This document shows, one piece after another, positions 45,533-55,215 of a stretch of 64,000 bases of DNA (positions within the stretch are counted from its first letter, which is position 1; each line of letters opens with the position of its first letter). The stretch covers positions 62,001 to 126,000 of the forward strand of contig NZ_JAALFC010000006.1 in the NCBI RefSeq assembly GCF_011058155.1, read 5' to 3'. The position numbers and the translations under genes are program-made. Source of the stretch: Litoribacterium kuwaitense. GTDB lineage: Bacteria; Bacillota; Bacilli; Bacillales; DSM-28697. The notes below the pieces were generated by a model. That model did not search any database and had not been told where the DNA came from. It saw nothing but the letters and a program-made list of their open reading frames with translations.

Positions 45533-45712
45533 ATGGGCCAAAATCGTCAATTCACCGCCGGTCAGAAAGCGCCAAACAATGGCATGTACGTAGAAATTGG
45601 AGAAACGGGCAGTATGGTTAAAGACCCGAAAGCGGTTAAGCTAAAAGCAGGAGAGTCATTTCCTGAAAACACAAATCACAATCGAAAGTGGACGTATCAA
45701 AGAAAGCCGTAA
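45533..45712 (+). CDS. yjzC: YjzC family protein
   Basis: ATG 45533 behind AAAGGAGGGGTATCGC; 59 residues starting MGQNRQFTAGQKAPNNGMYV, with ETGSMVKDPKAVKLKAGE and a C-terminal WTYQRKP, the YjzC pattern. Function unknown. Found after argF in B. subtilis too. Confidence 0.85.
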   Translation: MGQNRQFTAGQKAPNNGMYVEIGETGSMVKDPKAVKLKAGESFPENTNHNRKWTYQRKP

Positions 45713-45721
45713 CATATAAAA

Positions 45722-45749
45722 AGCAGCCAACTTTACTGAGTTGGCTGCT
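45722..45749. terminator. Terminator between yjzC and the convergent membrane gene
   Basis: AGCAGCCAACT and AGTTGGCTGCT are perfect arms; T5 follows on the minus strand. Confidence 0.8.
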
Positions 45750-45758
45750 CAATTATGT

Positions 45759-46025
45759 TTAGAGTAATACAAGTGTTAATAATACACCGCTTGCAATAAA
45801 CATAAGAAACGGGATAATCATCGCTTTTTTCGCTGAGTGCGAAAAAGCAATCCAAACCGTCAATGTATAAAGAACGAAAACGCCAAGAAAAAATAGTGCC
45901 TGTGCTAAGAGGACACTGGAGCTTGCGCCCTTAGAAAATTCAACGGCGAGATATATAAGGCACCCAACAAAAAAAAGGAGGCCAATATTACGGAAAATAC
46001 GACTTGTTGGAATGTCCTTAGCCAT
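45759..46025 (-). CDS. Small membrane protein, unknown function
   Basis: ATG 46025 (MAKDIPTSRIFRN) behind AGGAAGCTAAT, 88 residues, three hydrophobic helices (GLLFFVGCLIYLAVEF, LAQALFFLGVFVLYTLTVWI, MIIPFLMFIASGVLLTLVLL). It follows the yjzD homologue at 1-nt spacing, so both are one transcript. Family not recognised. Confidence 0.65.
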   Translation of the reverse strand: MAKDIPTSRIFRNIGLLFFVGCLIYLAVEFSKGASSSVLLAQALFFLGVFVLYTLTVWIAFSHSAKKAMIIPFLMFIASGVLLTLVLL

Positions 46026-46026
46026 A

Positions 46027-46218
46027 TTAGCTTCCTGCATGCTCTCTGTTTTCTGACAAAGGGATGAACGCTGTGATGATCAGGACAACAACAGCAAAGA
46101 AAATACCCGCAGTTATTCCGCGCTCTAAAGTATATGCATCTCCCTGCATACTACCCACAACAAACACCGTCATTTGAGCAAGCAAAAAGGACCAGACAAT
46201 TGCCCAAAGATACGCCAT
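46027..46218 (-). CDS. yjzD: DUF2929 membrane protein, YjzD
   Basis: Protein of 63 residues with two helices (MAYLWAIVWSFLLAQMTVFV and GIFFAVVVLIITAFI), the DUF2929/YjzD pattern. Ribosome site is GAGGTGATTTAC. Function unknown; next to yjzC as in B. subtilis. Confidence 0.78.
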   Translation of the reverse strand: MAYLWAIVWSFLLAQMTVFVVGSMQGDAYTLERGITAGIFFAVVVLIITAFIPLSENREHAGS

Positions 46219-46358
46219 ATGTAAATCACCTCAACTAAAATAAGATTCAACTGCAACGAAAACGCATGTTACGAATAGTGTATCATACCCTGTTAAAAAA
46301 GGGAATGAGCCAATCGACTGAACGTGAAGCGAATAAAATGTAACGCAGGTGAAGAAGG

Positions 46359-47126
46359 ATGTTGAAAAATCAGCCAATGCATATGGAACGTTATTTTATG
46401 CTTGATCAGCAGTGGAATGTTTTGCACATCCCTGAGCGTCCTAACGGATTTGCGATTTTAATCGTAGGAGATGTAAGCCATTATGTTGACGAAGATACGA
46501 GCTTTTGGCGCAACCACCCTGGACGCAACCGTTTATTAAGCGATTTATTGGAAAAGGGCTATACCGTTGTAAACACCCATTGCTTTGGCAGACATTGGGG
46601 AAGCCCTGAGGCAGTCCGGTTTCTACAAAGGCTTGTCTACGTATTTCTAAAGCAGGAAATCTTAAACCCATACATCCACTTGCTTGGAGAAGGGATGGGG
46701 AGCTTGGCCTTATTGAAGCTGGCAAATTTAATGCCTTCTCGGATTCGTTCTGTTGCTTTAATTACCCCGTGTGTTTCATTACAAGCTTATGCAAAAACCG
46801 AAAAAGAAAACCGGCTCTTTTATAAACGGTTGTTAAAAGAGGTCTCTGACGCCTATGATATTCCCAAAGATGATGTCGAAGAGACCGTTCTTCAAAAAAG
46901 TCCAATGAATCAGTTTGTCATGAGCCGTCCATGCCACATTTTTCAAGACATCACGAGTCATACGTATCCAGTAGACATACACGCCCGTCCTTTTTATGAA
47001 TATTTAAAGCAAACAGGAGAGAATGCCGGATTAACATTATATTCAACGCAATTAAGTGGAGGGCATTATGAGACGATGGTGAATTTCTTTCAGTCCAATG
47101 AACAATATTTGGATAAAGGAGAATAA
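46359..47126 (+). CDS. yjaU: Alpha/beta-hydrolase-like protein, YjaU
   Basis: Protein of 255 residues. HLLGEGMGSLALLKLA resembles the nucleophile elbow, but the usual Ser is replaced (GEGMG), so catalysis is doubtful. A His near the end (SGGHYETM) fits the fold. Upstream of yjaV and med as in B. subtilis yjaU-yjaV-med. Ribosome site GGTGAAGAAGG. Confidence 0.68.
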   Translation: MLKNQPMHMERYFMLDQQWNVLHIPERPNGFAILIVGDVSHYVDEDTSFWRNHPGRNRLLSDLLEKGYTVVNTHCFGRHWGSPEAVRFLQRLVYVFLKQEILNPYIHLLGEGMGSLALLKLANLMPSRIRSVALITPCVSLQAYAKTEKENRLFYKRLLKEVSDAYDIPKDDVEETVLQKSPMNQFVMSRPCHIFQDITSHTYPVDIHARPFYEYLKQTGENAGLTLYSTQLSGGHYETMVNFFQSNEQYLDKGE

Positions 47127-47128
47127 CA

Positions 47129-47836
47129 ATGGCGAATGTTTTTGTGAAGCACGGGGGGAGCTGGCTCGGTTTTCATATGATCGAAGCTTTAAGTGATCGA
47201 GGTCATGATGTGTATATTGATTTATTAGAATGCACAGATACCTTTTGTGACTGGTTTGGCAGGAATGCGCTCATTCACTTTTCTAACATTGACAATCGTG
47301 TTGACAAGTTAAAGGAACTTCCGGTGGATCGCATCGTTTATTGTGTCGACGTGTGGAAGGAAAGGATGCGTGCTGATATTCAAGCACTCGCTGCGCAATG
47401 GCCAGTGCAAGTGCTCCTACATGAGTCTTATGCGAGCTTAGATTTTAACATTTCCAACGTGCTTTGGTGTTATCATCCCGATTTGTTTGGTCCAGGGCAG
47501 TCAAATCAGCATTTGTTAACGGCTCTATGGAACGGCTCGCCTTTATATGACTCAACGCCAAAACATCCTCATGTGATGTTTGTTAAAGATTATACGCGCT
47601 GTGTTGCGGAAATGCCTTTTCGAGAAGGGCAGGTGTCGATTGAATATGATGATGACGTGCACTGGTCAGATATTCTGACGAACTCTGAACGAGAACGACT
47701 TGAGCAGCAGCCTGCTCTTAAGCTGTCCGCTCATGACGACACTTCTACAGTCACAGTGCAAAAGCCAACCCCACTCCAAGACGCCTTATCTAGGACAAAA
47801 AAAGCGCTCAACCATGCATGGCCGCGCTTTGAATAA
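47129..47836 (+). CDS. yjaV: YjaV-like protein, degenerate NAD-binding fold
   Basis: Starts 2 nt after the previous stop; GGAGAATAAC before the ATG. 235 residues. MANVFVKHGGSWLGFHMIEA resembles the start of an NAD-dependent epimerase, but the Gly pattern is incomplete (GGSWLG) and no YxxxK is obvious. Probably a non-catalytic relative. Assignment rests mainly on position. Confidence 0.6.
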   Translation: MANVFVKHGGSWLGFHMIEALSDRGHDVYIDLLECTDTFCDWFGRNALIHFSNIDNRVDKLKELPVDRIVYCVDVWKERMRADIQALAAQWPVQVLLHESYASLDFNISNVLWCYHPDLFGPGQSNQHLLTALWNGSPLYDSTPKHPHVMFVKDYTRCVAEMPFREGQVSIEYDDDVHWSDILTNSERERLEQQPALKLSAHDDTSTVTVQKPTPLQDALSRTKKALNHAWPRFE

Positions 47837-47915
47837 GTTGGGCGTTATACTTTTACATTTACTAAAGAGCCAAGTACAATAGACATAAGGACATAGTGAA
47901 CGGGGAGTGAAAAGC

Positions 47916-48863
47916 ATGCGGTCTGCTTTGGCAGCAGCAGCCTGCTTTATTTTATTGGTCATCATCGGGTGTCAACCCTCTACAGATACTGGCTTGCGTG
48001 TTGGTATGCTCGTGCCAGGCACGATTGGCGATCAGTCATGGGGAAATGAAGGCTATGAAGCGCTTATGCATTTGCAAACCAATATGGACGCTGAGGTTTT
48101 TTATAAAGAAGGCATGACTGAAAAAGCAGACGTGAAAACAGCGCTTCAAGAATTTGAGCATGCGGGAGTGGAGCTTGTATTTGCTCATGGTCAGGAATAC
48201 AGCGCTCTGCTCCGGGAAATGTACAGCCAGTTCCCATCAATTCACTTCGTTATATTTAATGGATTATCCAATGCAAACAATTCGACCAATATTCAATTTC
48301 AATCACATGCGATGGGTTTTTTCGCAGGAATGACCGCCGCTGGTGTATCAGAATCAAAGAAGGTCGGTGTCATTGCGGCGTTCGAATGGCAGCCTGAGAT
48401 CAATGGCTTTTTTGAAGGGGCAAATTTTTCCGACAATGCAGTCGAGGTATTTGTTCGTTATACGAATCATTGGGATGATTCTGCTCAAGCCTTGAACATT
48501 TTAGACAGAATGATTGCTGAGGACGTTGATGTCGTTTATCCTGCCGGAGATGCATTTAGCGTTCCAATCATTCAGGCAATGAAAGAGAAAAACCTGTACG
48601 CCATTGGTTACGTCTCTGATCAAAGTGATCTCGGTGAACGGACTGTACTTACGAGCACGATCCAGGACATTGAGCATGTGTACGAAATGGCAGTACAGTT
48701 ATATACAGAGGATAAGTTAATTTCCGGAACAATCGGCGTCGATTTTCAAGAAGGCGCCATTCGCCTAGGCTCTTTTAGTCCGGTTGTTCCCGGTAGACTA
48801 CAAGAAGAAGTGAACGATGCTGTGGAGCGCTATAAAGAGACAGGGCTGATGCCAAACCAATAA
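47916..48863 (+). CDS. med: BMP-family lipoprotein, Med-like
   Basis: ATG 47916 behind GGGGAGTGAAAAGC. Lipobox LLVIIGC at residue about 19, then a BMP/PnrA-like domain (GLRVGMLVPGTIGDQSWGNE, GYEALMHL, VVYPAGDAFSVPIIQAMKEK). In B. subtilis Med raises comK expression and competence; BMP relatives bind nucleosides. The usual downstream comZ is not found; a convergent YppG-like gene lies there. Confidence 0.8.
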   Translation: MRSALAAAACFILLVIIGCQPSTDTGLRVGMLVPGTIGDQSWGNEGYEALMHLQTNMDAEVFYKEGMTEKADVKTALQEFEHAGVELVFAHGQEYSALLREMYSQFPSIHFVIFNGLSNANNSTNIQFQSHAMGFFAGMTAAGVSESKKVGVIAAFEWQPEINGFFEGANFSDNAVEVFVRYTNHWDDSAQALNILDRMIAEDVDVVYPAGDAFSVPIIQAMKEKNLYAIGYVSDQSDLGERTVLTSTIQDIEHVYEMAVQLYTEDKLISGTIGVDFQEGAIRLGSFSPVVPGRLQEEVNDAVERYKETGLMPNQ

Positions 48864-48922
48864 AATATTGAATGAGATTTTTAAATCAAGCTGCAACTAT
48901 TGGTGAGGTGTACAAATAAAAA

Positions 48923-48961
48923 AGAGTGTAAACAACGCCTGGAAAGACGTGACTACACTCT
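48923..48961 (-). terminator. Terminator between med and the YppG-like gene (shared-arm hairpin family)
   Basis: AGAGTGTA (48923-48930) and TACACTCT (48954-48961) arms with a variable centre; minus-strand TTTTTTAT follows. Confidence 0.75.
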
Positions 48962-48983
48962 GTCGGGAGGGTCTGCCTCCCTT

Positions 48984-49251
48984 TTATTTTTTAAACAAAG
49001 AAATGATGGGGGAAATTTGTTTAACGACGGGGCCAATTTGGTTTACTGTTTTCATGACCTGGTCCATTTGGTTAATATAGTCTTCCATATTTTTTTAGGG
49101 GCACTTTGCTGCGGATATTGATTAGATTGAGGCTGAAAAAAGCTGAGTGAGATGGCTGATTTGGATAGCCCCACCCCCATGGCGACTGCGGTCGAGGTCC
49201 TTGAGGATTCCCAGGCCCGCCGTTTGAAAATGGAGGTCTTTGTCTACGCAT
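48984..49251 (-). pseudogene. YppG-like Pro/Gln-rich small protein, two frameshifts as read
   Basis: From ATG 49251 the reading is MRRQRPPFSNGGPGNPQGPR then WGWGYPNQPSHSAFF. Adding one base in the T-run (A-run 49136-49141 on plus) gives QPQSNQYPQQSAPKK; adding one in the run 49090-49096 gives MEDYINQMDQVMKTVNQIGP and KQISPIISLFKK to TAA 48984. The repaired product has about 89 residues, with the low-complexity N-terminus and VNQ..PVVKQ..PI..LFK end of YppG-like proteins. Function unknown; perhaps spore-associated. Confidence 0.6.
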
Positions 49252-49359
49252 ATCAATCCTTCCTTTCTTAGAGTCGCTTTTGCAGTAATGTATGTACTAA
49301 ACGAATAAAGGAGACGGCGTGTATCATGTATTTATAAAGAAAGGGTAACGATGGGCGAC

Positions 49360-49404
49360 TAGACAAAATATTAAATTTAGACTAAAATTAGTACCTGATA
49401 CTAA
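49360..49404 (+). promoter_or_regulatory. fabH promoter with FapR operator
   Basis: TAGACA (49360-49365), 17 nt, TAAAAT (49383-49388). TTAGTACCTGATACTAA (49388-49404) has perfect 6-nt arms (TTAGTA, TACTAA) and matches the FapR box; it overlaps the -10. FapR releases DNA on binding malonyl-CoA. Confidence 0.85.
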
Positions 49405-49468
49405 CATGTGATAGAGAAACGTTAGGTTGCCTGACTACCGATAAAGAGGAGATACGAGGAGGACGAAC

Positions 49469-50410
49469 ATGAATACAGGAATTTTGGGGGTCGGGCGTTA
49501 TTTGCCTGAGAAAGTGCTGACGAATGCAGATCTTGAAAAAATGGTCGATACGAGTGATGAATGGATTTCTACTCGAACGGGTATTAAAGAGCGACGGATC
49601 GCTTCTGACGAAGAAACGACAGCACATATGGGAGCAAAGGCAGCGCTCAACGCAATTGAAGAGGCTGGATTGACGCCAGAAGAAATCGATATGATCCTAG
49701 TCGCAACTGTGACCCCAGATCGTTCCTTTCCGTCTTGTGCTTGTGATATTCAGGAAATAATAGGTGCGAAGAAAGCGGTCTGTATGGATATTAGTGCGGC
49801 ATGCTCCGGCTTTATGTATGGAATGGTGACTGCACAGCAGTTTATTACAAACGGCATTTACAAGCATGTGCTATTGGTAGGTACTGAAAAGCTGTCAAGC
49901 ATTACCGATTGGACAGACCGTAATACGTGTGTACTGTTTGGCGATGGTGCTGGAGCAGCTGTGCTTGGTGAAGTTTCTGATGAATTTGGCATTTTATCAT
50001 TTGAGCTAGGGTCGGACGGAAGTGGAGGCAAGCATCTTTATGCAGAACGTGATAAAATCTTCATGAATGGTCGCGAAGTTTTTAAATTCGCTGTTCGGCA
50101 AATGGGTGACTCGGCTTTGTCGGTGATTGAAAAAGCGGGGCTTACGAAAGAAGACGTCAATTTTCTAGTTCCACATCAGGCGAACATCCGTATTATGGAA
50201 GCTGCCCGCATAAAGCTAGACTTGCCGGTAGAAAAAATGGCAACGACGGTAGCGAAATATGGAAATACTTCTGCGTCTTCCATTCCGCTCGCACTTGCAG
50301 AAGAATGGGAGAACGGCAATATTAAAGATGGAGATGTATTGGTACTCGTCGGTTTCGGGGGCGGTCTTACTTGGGGCGCTGTCGCGTTAAAGTGGGGCAA
50401 GGGCCGTTAA
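49469..50410 (+). CDS. fabH: Beta-ketoacyl-ACP synthase III
   Basis: Protein of 313 residues. Catalytic Cys in [14 protein letters not shown], His in VPHQANIRI, Asn in [10 protein letters not shown]. It starts fatty acid synthesis by condensing acyl-CoA with malonyl-ACP. AGGAGGACGAAC before the ATG. Operon with fabF under FapR. Confidence 0.95.
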   Translation: MNTGILGVGRYLPEKVLTNADLEKMVDTSDEWISTRTGIKERRIASDEETTAHMGAKAALNAIEEAGLTPEEIDMILVATVTPDRSFPSCACDIQEIIGAKKAVCMDISAACSGFMYGMVTAQQFITNGIYKHVLLVGTEKLSSITDWTDRNTCVLFGDGAGAAVLGEVSDEFGILSFELGSDGSGGKHLYAERDKIFMNGREVFKFAVRQMGDSALSVIEKAGLTKEDVNFLVPHQANIRIMEAARIKLDLPVEKMATTVAKYGNTSASSIPLALAEEWENGNIKDGDVLVLVGFGGGLTWGAVALKWGKGR

Positions 50411-50444
50411 GATCAACCTTAATATTGCAAAGGGGAAGGACATT

Positions 50445-51686
50445 ATGGAAAAACGTAGAGTTGTAGTAACAGGAATGGGCGCGTTAACGCCGTTAGGTAA
50501 CTCAGTAGAAGAAACATGGCAGCGTGTCATTAACGGAGAATCAGGAATTGATGTGTCTACGCGTGTCAATCCCGATGATTTTCCAGCACGTGTTGCCGGT
50601 GAATTAAAGAATTATGATGAGTCAGTATTTTTAAATCCGAAAGATGCTAGAAAAATGGATCGCTTTACGCGCTATGCAGTGGCAGCTTCCAAGATGGCAG
50701 TCGAAGATGCTGATTTAGCCATTACGGAAGACAATGCAGAACGCGTTGGTGTATGGATCGGTTCAGGGATCGGTGGCATCGAAACGTTTGAACAGCAGCA
50801 TAACATCTATAATGATCGCGGAGCTAAACGGGTCAGTCCGTTTTTTATTCCAATGCTTATTCCCGATATGGCTGCTGGACAAGTCTCGATTACGCTCGGC
50901 GCCAAAGGGATCAATTCTTGTAGTGTGACCGCTTGTGCCACAGGCGCCAACTCGATCGGCGACGCTATGAAAGTCATTGAACGTGGCGATGCGGATATAA
51001 TGATTGCTGGCGGAACAGAAGCGCCGCTCACGAACATGGCGTTTGCAGGCTTTTCTGCCAGTAAAGCGTTGTCAACAAATCCAGACCCACAAACGGCCAG
51101 CCGTCCATTTGACAAAGACCGTGATGGCTTTGTGATGGGTGAGGGTGCTGGGGTACTCGTGCTCGAATCACTCGAGTCTGCCCAAAAAAGGAATGCACGC
51201 ATTTATGCCGAGCTGAGTGGTTATGGAGCTACGAGCGATGCATATCATATTACAGCACCTGCACCAAATGGAGATGGGGCAGCGCGAGCAATGCTCATGG
51301 CGTTGGAAGATGCTCGGGTGTCAACCGAAGACATCGATTACATTAATGCCCACGGTACAAGCACAGCGTATAATGATAAATTTGAAACGATAGCGATCAA
51401 GTCCGCGTTTAAAGATCATGCATACAAACTGGCTGTATCTTCAACAAAATCAATGACAGGTCATATGCTTGGTGCTGCAGGGGGCGTTGAATCGATTTTT
51501 GCTATTAAAGCAATTACAGACAACATTTTGCCGCCAACAATTCATTTACAAACACCAGATCCAGATTGTGATCTTGACTACGTGCCAAATACAGCACGTG
51601 AAACAGCAGTCAAAACGGTTCTAAGCAATTCAGCTGGCTTTGGCGGACATAATGTCGCCCTTGTCTTTAAAAGTTTTGAAGGATAA
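50445..51686 (+). CDS. fabF: Beta-ketoacyl-ACP synthase II
   Basis: Protein of 413 residues. Catalytic Cys in [13 protein letters not shown], His residues in [11 protein letters not shown] and [11 protein letters not shown]. Elongates acyl-ACP chains. It starts 34 nt after fabH. Confidence 0.95.
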   Translation: MEKRRVVVTGMGALTPLGNSVEETWQRVINGESGIDVSTRVNPDDFPARVAGELKNYDESVFLNPKDARKMDRFTRYAVAASKMAVEDADLAITEDNAERVGVWIGSGIGGIETFEQQHNIYNDRGAKRVSPFFIPMLIPDMAAGQVSITLGAKGINSCSVTACATGANSIGDAMKVIERGDADIMIAGGTEAPLTNMAFAGFSASKALSTNPDPQTASRPFDKDRDGFVMGEGAGVLVLESLESAQKRNARIYAELSGYGATSDAYHITAPAPNGDGAARAMLMALEDARVSTEDIDYINAHGTSTAYNDKFETIAIKSAFKDHAYKLAVSSTKSMTGHMLGAAGGVESIFAIKAITDNILPPTIHLQTPDPDCDLDYVPNTARETAVKTVLSNSAGFGGHNVALVFKSFEG

Positions 51687-51723
51687 ATGAGGAAGGCGTT
51701 CTCCTTTCAACACGGAAGGAGTT

Positions 51724-51769
51724 AGAGTGTAGAGAAAGTCATCAAAGGCTTTGCTACACTCTTTTTTTG
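51724..51769 (+). terminator. Terminator of fabHF (shared-arm hairpin family)
   Basis: AGAGTGTAG.GAAAG and CTTTG.CTACACTCT arms, followed by seven T. Confidence 0.88.
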
Positions 51770-51851
51770 TGTTCCTTTTAATTTGAAAGCAGGAGCATGA
51801 CGATCCATGCAAATGTTTGTCAACAGGCGCAGCCTGTCCTATTTTGAAATG

Positions 51852-51944
51852 AAAAAACACTCTTGCGTTGTCGGAAGTAACGCTGAACTACCCATTTACT
51901 TTAGGTGCAGCTCAGCGTTCACGCCGGTACAAGTAGTGTTTTTT
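51852..51944 (-). terminator. Long hairpin/terminator after the LCP gene
   Basis: AACACT (51856-51861) pairs with AGTGTT (51935-51940), and inside it AACGCTGA (51879-51886) pairs with TCAGCGTT (51912-51919). On the minus strand TTTTTTCATTTC follows. Confidence 0.65.
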
Positions 51945-51976
51945 CTTTCTACTCTTTAATATGAGGTTGCATTTTG

Positions 51977-53017
51977 TTAGTGAGCAGGCTGTTCCTCAAA
52001 CGATGGTGCACCGCCAGCCTCTTCACCCGAATTTTGTGCAACATTGTTTTGCTTAAAAAAGTCAGTGACAGCATCATAGTTCATCTGTTCATCCATTTCA
52101 ATGACGTCCCCGATTCCTGGATGGCGTGCTGGCCAGTGGGAGTTTTCAACAGGGACTTGCAATGTTTCAATGTCCTGGACAGGGTTTGCCAACACGTTGG
52201 TTGCGTACTTCGTGATCGTTCCTGAAGACATGTTCGTTTTCGTATACGCTTCAATGGTCCCGAGCAGCTCAGGGGCTTTTAAAATGCCATTGACGCTAAA
52301 TAGCTGATCTTTGACAGCACGAATGACCTGCTGCTGGCGACGCACGCGGCCAAAATCGCCTTCCTGATCGTGGCGGAAGCGAGCATAATGGAGAAGCTGT
52401 TCCCCGTTCAGCTTTTGCATCCCAGGCTGAAGGTCGATCATCAGTCCACCTGCGTTGTCGATATAATACATCCGCTTTTCAACATCGATTTCGACACCGT
52501 CTGTGGCTAAACGGTCAACCACTTCCGTAAAGCCGTTAAAGTTAACGAGACTGTAATACTGCACGTCAATGCCGAAATTCTCTTTAATCGTTTGCCTTAA
52601 AAGCTCAGCGCCACCAAAAACGAAAGCCGCGTTAATCTTATTGTAGCCGTGTCCTGGAATATTGACATATGTATCCCTCATGATCGATGCCAATTTAGCT
52701 TCTGACGTTTCAGGGTTATACTGTGCAATCATAATGGTGTCCGTTCTTGAAGATTGCGCTTCCTCTGTATCTATACCTAATAACAGCATATTGATTGTAT
52801 CGTCAGGTGATGAATCGACACCTTTAAATTCATCTTCTTTTTCAGACAAATTGTCTGCCCAATCGCCAGCAGCTTCTTCTCCGCTTTTTTTCGCTTGAAT
52901 GTATTGATTGGTTACATATGCAATACAGATAGATAAGACGGATAAAAAGATCAATGCACTTAAATAAAACTTTTTACGTTTTTTTCGTTTTTTACGAGTG
53001 ATACGTGTGTCCGCCAT
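51977..53017 (-). CDS. LCP (LytR-CpsA-Psr) family cell-wall polymer ligase
   Basis: Protein of 346 residues: basic N-terminus (ITRKKRKKRKK), one membrane helix (ALIFLSVLSICIAYV), then the extracellular LCP domain with SSRTDTIMI, MRDTYVNIPGHGYNKINAAF and ARFRHDQEGDFGRVRRQQQ (lipid-phosphate-binding Arg/Asp residues). It transfers teichoic acid or similar polymers to peptidoglycan, as TagT/U/V. Which of the three it matches is unclear. Short acidic tail. Confidence 0.88.
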   Translation of the reverse strand: MADTRITRKKRKKRKKFYLSALIFLSVLSICIAYVTNQYIQAKKSGEEAAGDWADNLSEKEDEFKGVDSSPDDTINMLLLGIDTEEAQSSRTDTIMIAQYNPETSEAKLASIMRDTYVNIPGHGYNKINAAFVFGGAELLRQTIKENFGIDVQYYSLVNFNGFTEVVDRLATDGVEIDVEKRMYYIDNAGGLMIDLQPGMQKLNGEQLLHYARFRHDQEGDFGRVRRQQQVIRAVKDQLFSVNGILKAPELLGTIEAYTKTNMSSGTITKYATNVLANPVQDIETLQVPVENSHWPARHPGIGDVIEMDEQMNYDAVTDFFKQNNVAQNSGEEAGGAPSFEEQPAH

Positions 53018-53170
53018 GACATCTCACCTTTTCATGAAGTACCAATAAAAATAAGTCTTTTGTCCTTTACAGCATGCATACAAAAATCAGCGTAACAGTC
53101 CTAGTGTATAATGTACCAAAAATCTCTGCAACCATAAAATTCGTACGAAACGAAAGAAAGGAGTCTGTCT

Positions 53171-53959
53171 ATGGCAATCTTATCGATGAGAGAGATACTC
53201 GAGAAGTCTATCACAGCCCGTTCATTTTCAGATTTTAAAGCGCTTCTTGATGTGAATGACAATACGCTTATGGAGCTCTATGCTGCAGGGCTCTTGCCAT
53301 TAAACGAATTAACAGAAGGTCATCTGCAGACGTGGATTGCAAATCAGTATGAAAAAAGAGCGCACACAGAATGGATGGCATTGCATAAGGAATGGAAGGG
53401 GTCTGATGCATCGGTTATCGTCTTGCCAGCGCACCATGCTTTGAAACGATGGGCGAAACATACGGATGGTGCAACGGCCTATTGCCTTCCTGCGGATGCA
53501 AAAGTATTTCTTTTTCTCCCGATCAAAAATTCAGAGAAGGTGCCGATCAGGACTTTGCTCACTCATGAATATCATCACGTGTGTCGCTGGGAGCAATTAC
53601 AACGAAAGGGAGCTTTATTTTCTCTATTGGAGCGGATGGTGCAAGAAGGGTTAGCGACGAAAGCTTCTGAAGAACGTGGGGAAGCGCGTTGGCGTGTTGA
53701 TGAAATGTACCCTCCATTGTCAAAACGAGAAAAAAGTTTAGTTCAAAAGCAGATCGATTTAAAAATGGATGGGTTTTCCGAAAAGAGTACTGTCGTTATG
53801 TATGGAAATGGACGAAAGTGGCCTCGACTGCTCGGCTATCGTGCAGGCATTCAGATGGTCAGAGAGTATTACATTGACCATTCATGGAACATACGGAAAA
53901 GCTTCTCTATTTCAGCAGGGGATATTTTATCCCATTCATCCTTTAATGCACAAATGTAG
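53171..53959 (+). CDS. yjaZ: DUF2268 metallopeptidase-like protein, YjaZ
   Basis: Protein of 262 residues. LLTHEYHHVCRW contains the HExxH-like zinc motif (HEYHH), with a downstream EERMVQEGLA-type Glu. No clear signal peptide. The family is predicted to be a zinc protease with unknown substrate. GAAAGGAGTC upstream. Between fabF and the app operon as in B. subtilis. Confidence 0.8.
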   Translation: MAILSMREILEKSITARSFSDFKALLDVNDNTLMELYAAGLLPLNELTEGHLQTWIANQYEKRAHTEWMALHKEWKGSDASVIVLPAHHALKRWAKHTDGATAYCLPADAKVFLFLPIKNSEKVPIRTLLTHEYHHVCRWEQLQRKGALFSLLERMVQEGLATKASEERGEARWRVDEMYPPLSKREKSLVQKQIDLKMDGFSEKSTVVMYGNGRKWPRLLGYRAGIQMVREYYIDHSWNIRKSFSISAGDILSHSSFNAQM

Positions 53960-54192
53960 TATAGTGAAATAATGAATGTCGCTTGCGGTTTTCGTCTTTT
54001 TAAAAAGGAGACTGGACGAATCATAAGAAATATAAAGTTGAATAAATTTTTATATCCTGTTTTTTCAAAATAATTCTTTTATTTTTAAGGGGAAATATGC
54101 TATGATGATATAGAATTTTTTAGAATATTTGGTGTGTTATTCAATTAGTGACTGATCATCTGTTAATCGTTTGATAAAGTGAGGTGCTACAT

Positions 54193-55215
54193 ATGGGGAA
54201 AAATAAGAAATCTACAGATGTTTTATTAGACGTCGAGCAGCTGCATACTGGGTTTTCTATTCGTGGAAAACACTATGATGCAGTTGCCGGCGTTTCTTTT
54301 CAAGTTGAGCCAAAGCAAGTCATCGGTGTCGTTGGTGAGTCGGGCTGCGGGAAGAGTGTCATGGCGTTGTCAATCATGAATCTTCTGCCAAAGGAAAATG
54401 GACGTATTCAACATGGAGATATCCGCTTTAATGGTGAATCCATCGTTTCGCTGTCAGAGTCACAAATGAACAAACTGCGTGGAAAAGACATTTCAATGAT
54501 TTTTCAAGAACCAATGACATCGCTCAATCCTGTTTTTACGATCGGCTCTCAGCTCCAAGAAGTCATCTTAAATCATGAAAGCGCATCCAAAGAGGAGGCG
54601 AAAGAAAAAAGTATCGCGTTGTTGAAGGATGTCGGTATTCCACGACCAGAACAAATTGTTAACAGTTATCCTCATCAGCTATCAGGGGGGATGCGCCAGC
54701 GGGTAATGATTGCCATCGCGGTTGCATGTAACCCGAAGCTGCTCATTGCGGATGAACCGACGACCGCCTTAGATGTAACGGTTCAGGCACAAATTCTGGA
54801 ATTGATGAAGAACATCCAAGAGGAAAATGAGATGGCTGTACTCATGATCACCCATGATCTCGGTGTCGTTGCTGAGATGTGTGACGAATGTATTGTCATG
54901 TATGCAGGGCAAATTGTTGAGTATACGAATGTGATCGAGCTATTTAGAAATCCAAAGCATCCTTACACTGAGCTATTAATGAAATCAATTCCGCGAATGG
55001 ATGTTGAACAAGAGGAGCTGGCGACGATTAAAGGCGTCGTTCCTCCTATTGATCAAATGCCCGAAGTCGGATGCCGCTTTGCGAATCGTTGTCCAAAAGT
55101 CATGGAAGATTGCTTGACCGTAAATCCGCAGCTTGCTGAGAGTGATCCAGGCCACGATGTCCGTTGTCTGTTGTATGAGCAAAGCTGGCCAGTAAAGGAG
55201 AGGGTTGAAAGGTGA
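54193..55215 (+). CDS. appD: Oligopeptide ABC transporter ATP-binding protein AppD
   Basis: ATG 54193 behind GAGGTGCTAC. Walker [12 protein letters not shown], signature LSGGMRQR, Walker [13 protein letters not shown], and the OppD/F C-terminal Cys motif [15 protein letters not shown], which in relatives can hold an Fe-S cluster. A TATGAT at 54102-54107 is a possible -10. First gene of appDFABC; overlaps appF (GTGA). Confidence 0.92.
   Translation: MGKNKKSTDVLLDVEQLHTGFSIRGKHYDAVAGVSFQVEPKQVIGVVGESGCGKSVMALSIMNLLPKENGRIQHGDIRFNGESIVSLSESQMNKLRGKDISMIFQEPMTSLNPVFTIGSQLQEVILNHESASKEEAKEKSIALLKDVGIPRPEQIVNSYPHQLSGGMRQRVMIAIAVACNPKLLIADEPTTALDVTVQAQILELMKNIQEENEMAVLMITHDLGVVAEMCDECIVMYAGQIVEYTNVIELFRNPKHPYTELLMKSIPRMDVEQEELATIKGVVPPIDQMPEVGCRFANRCPKVMEDCLTVNPQLAESDPGHDVRCLLYEQSWPVKERVER

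Noticed and set aside
54105-54140. AT-rich CodY-like site before appD
   Set aside because: Only about 10 of 15 positions match AATTTTCWGAAAATT, which is common by chance in this AT-rich stretch.
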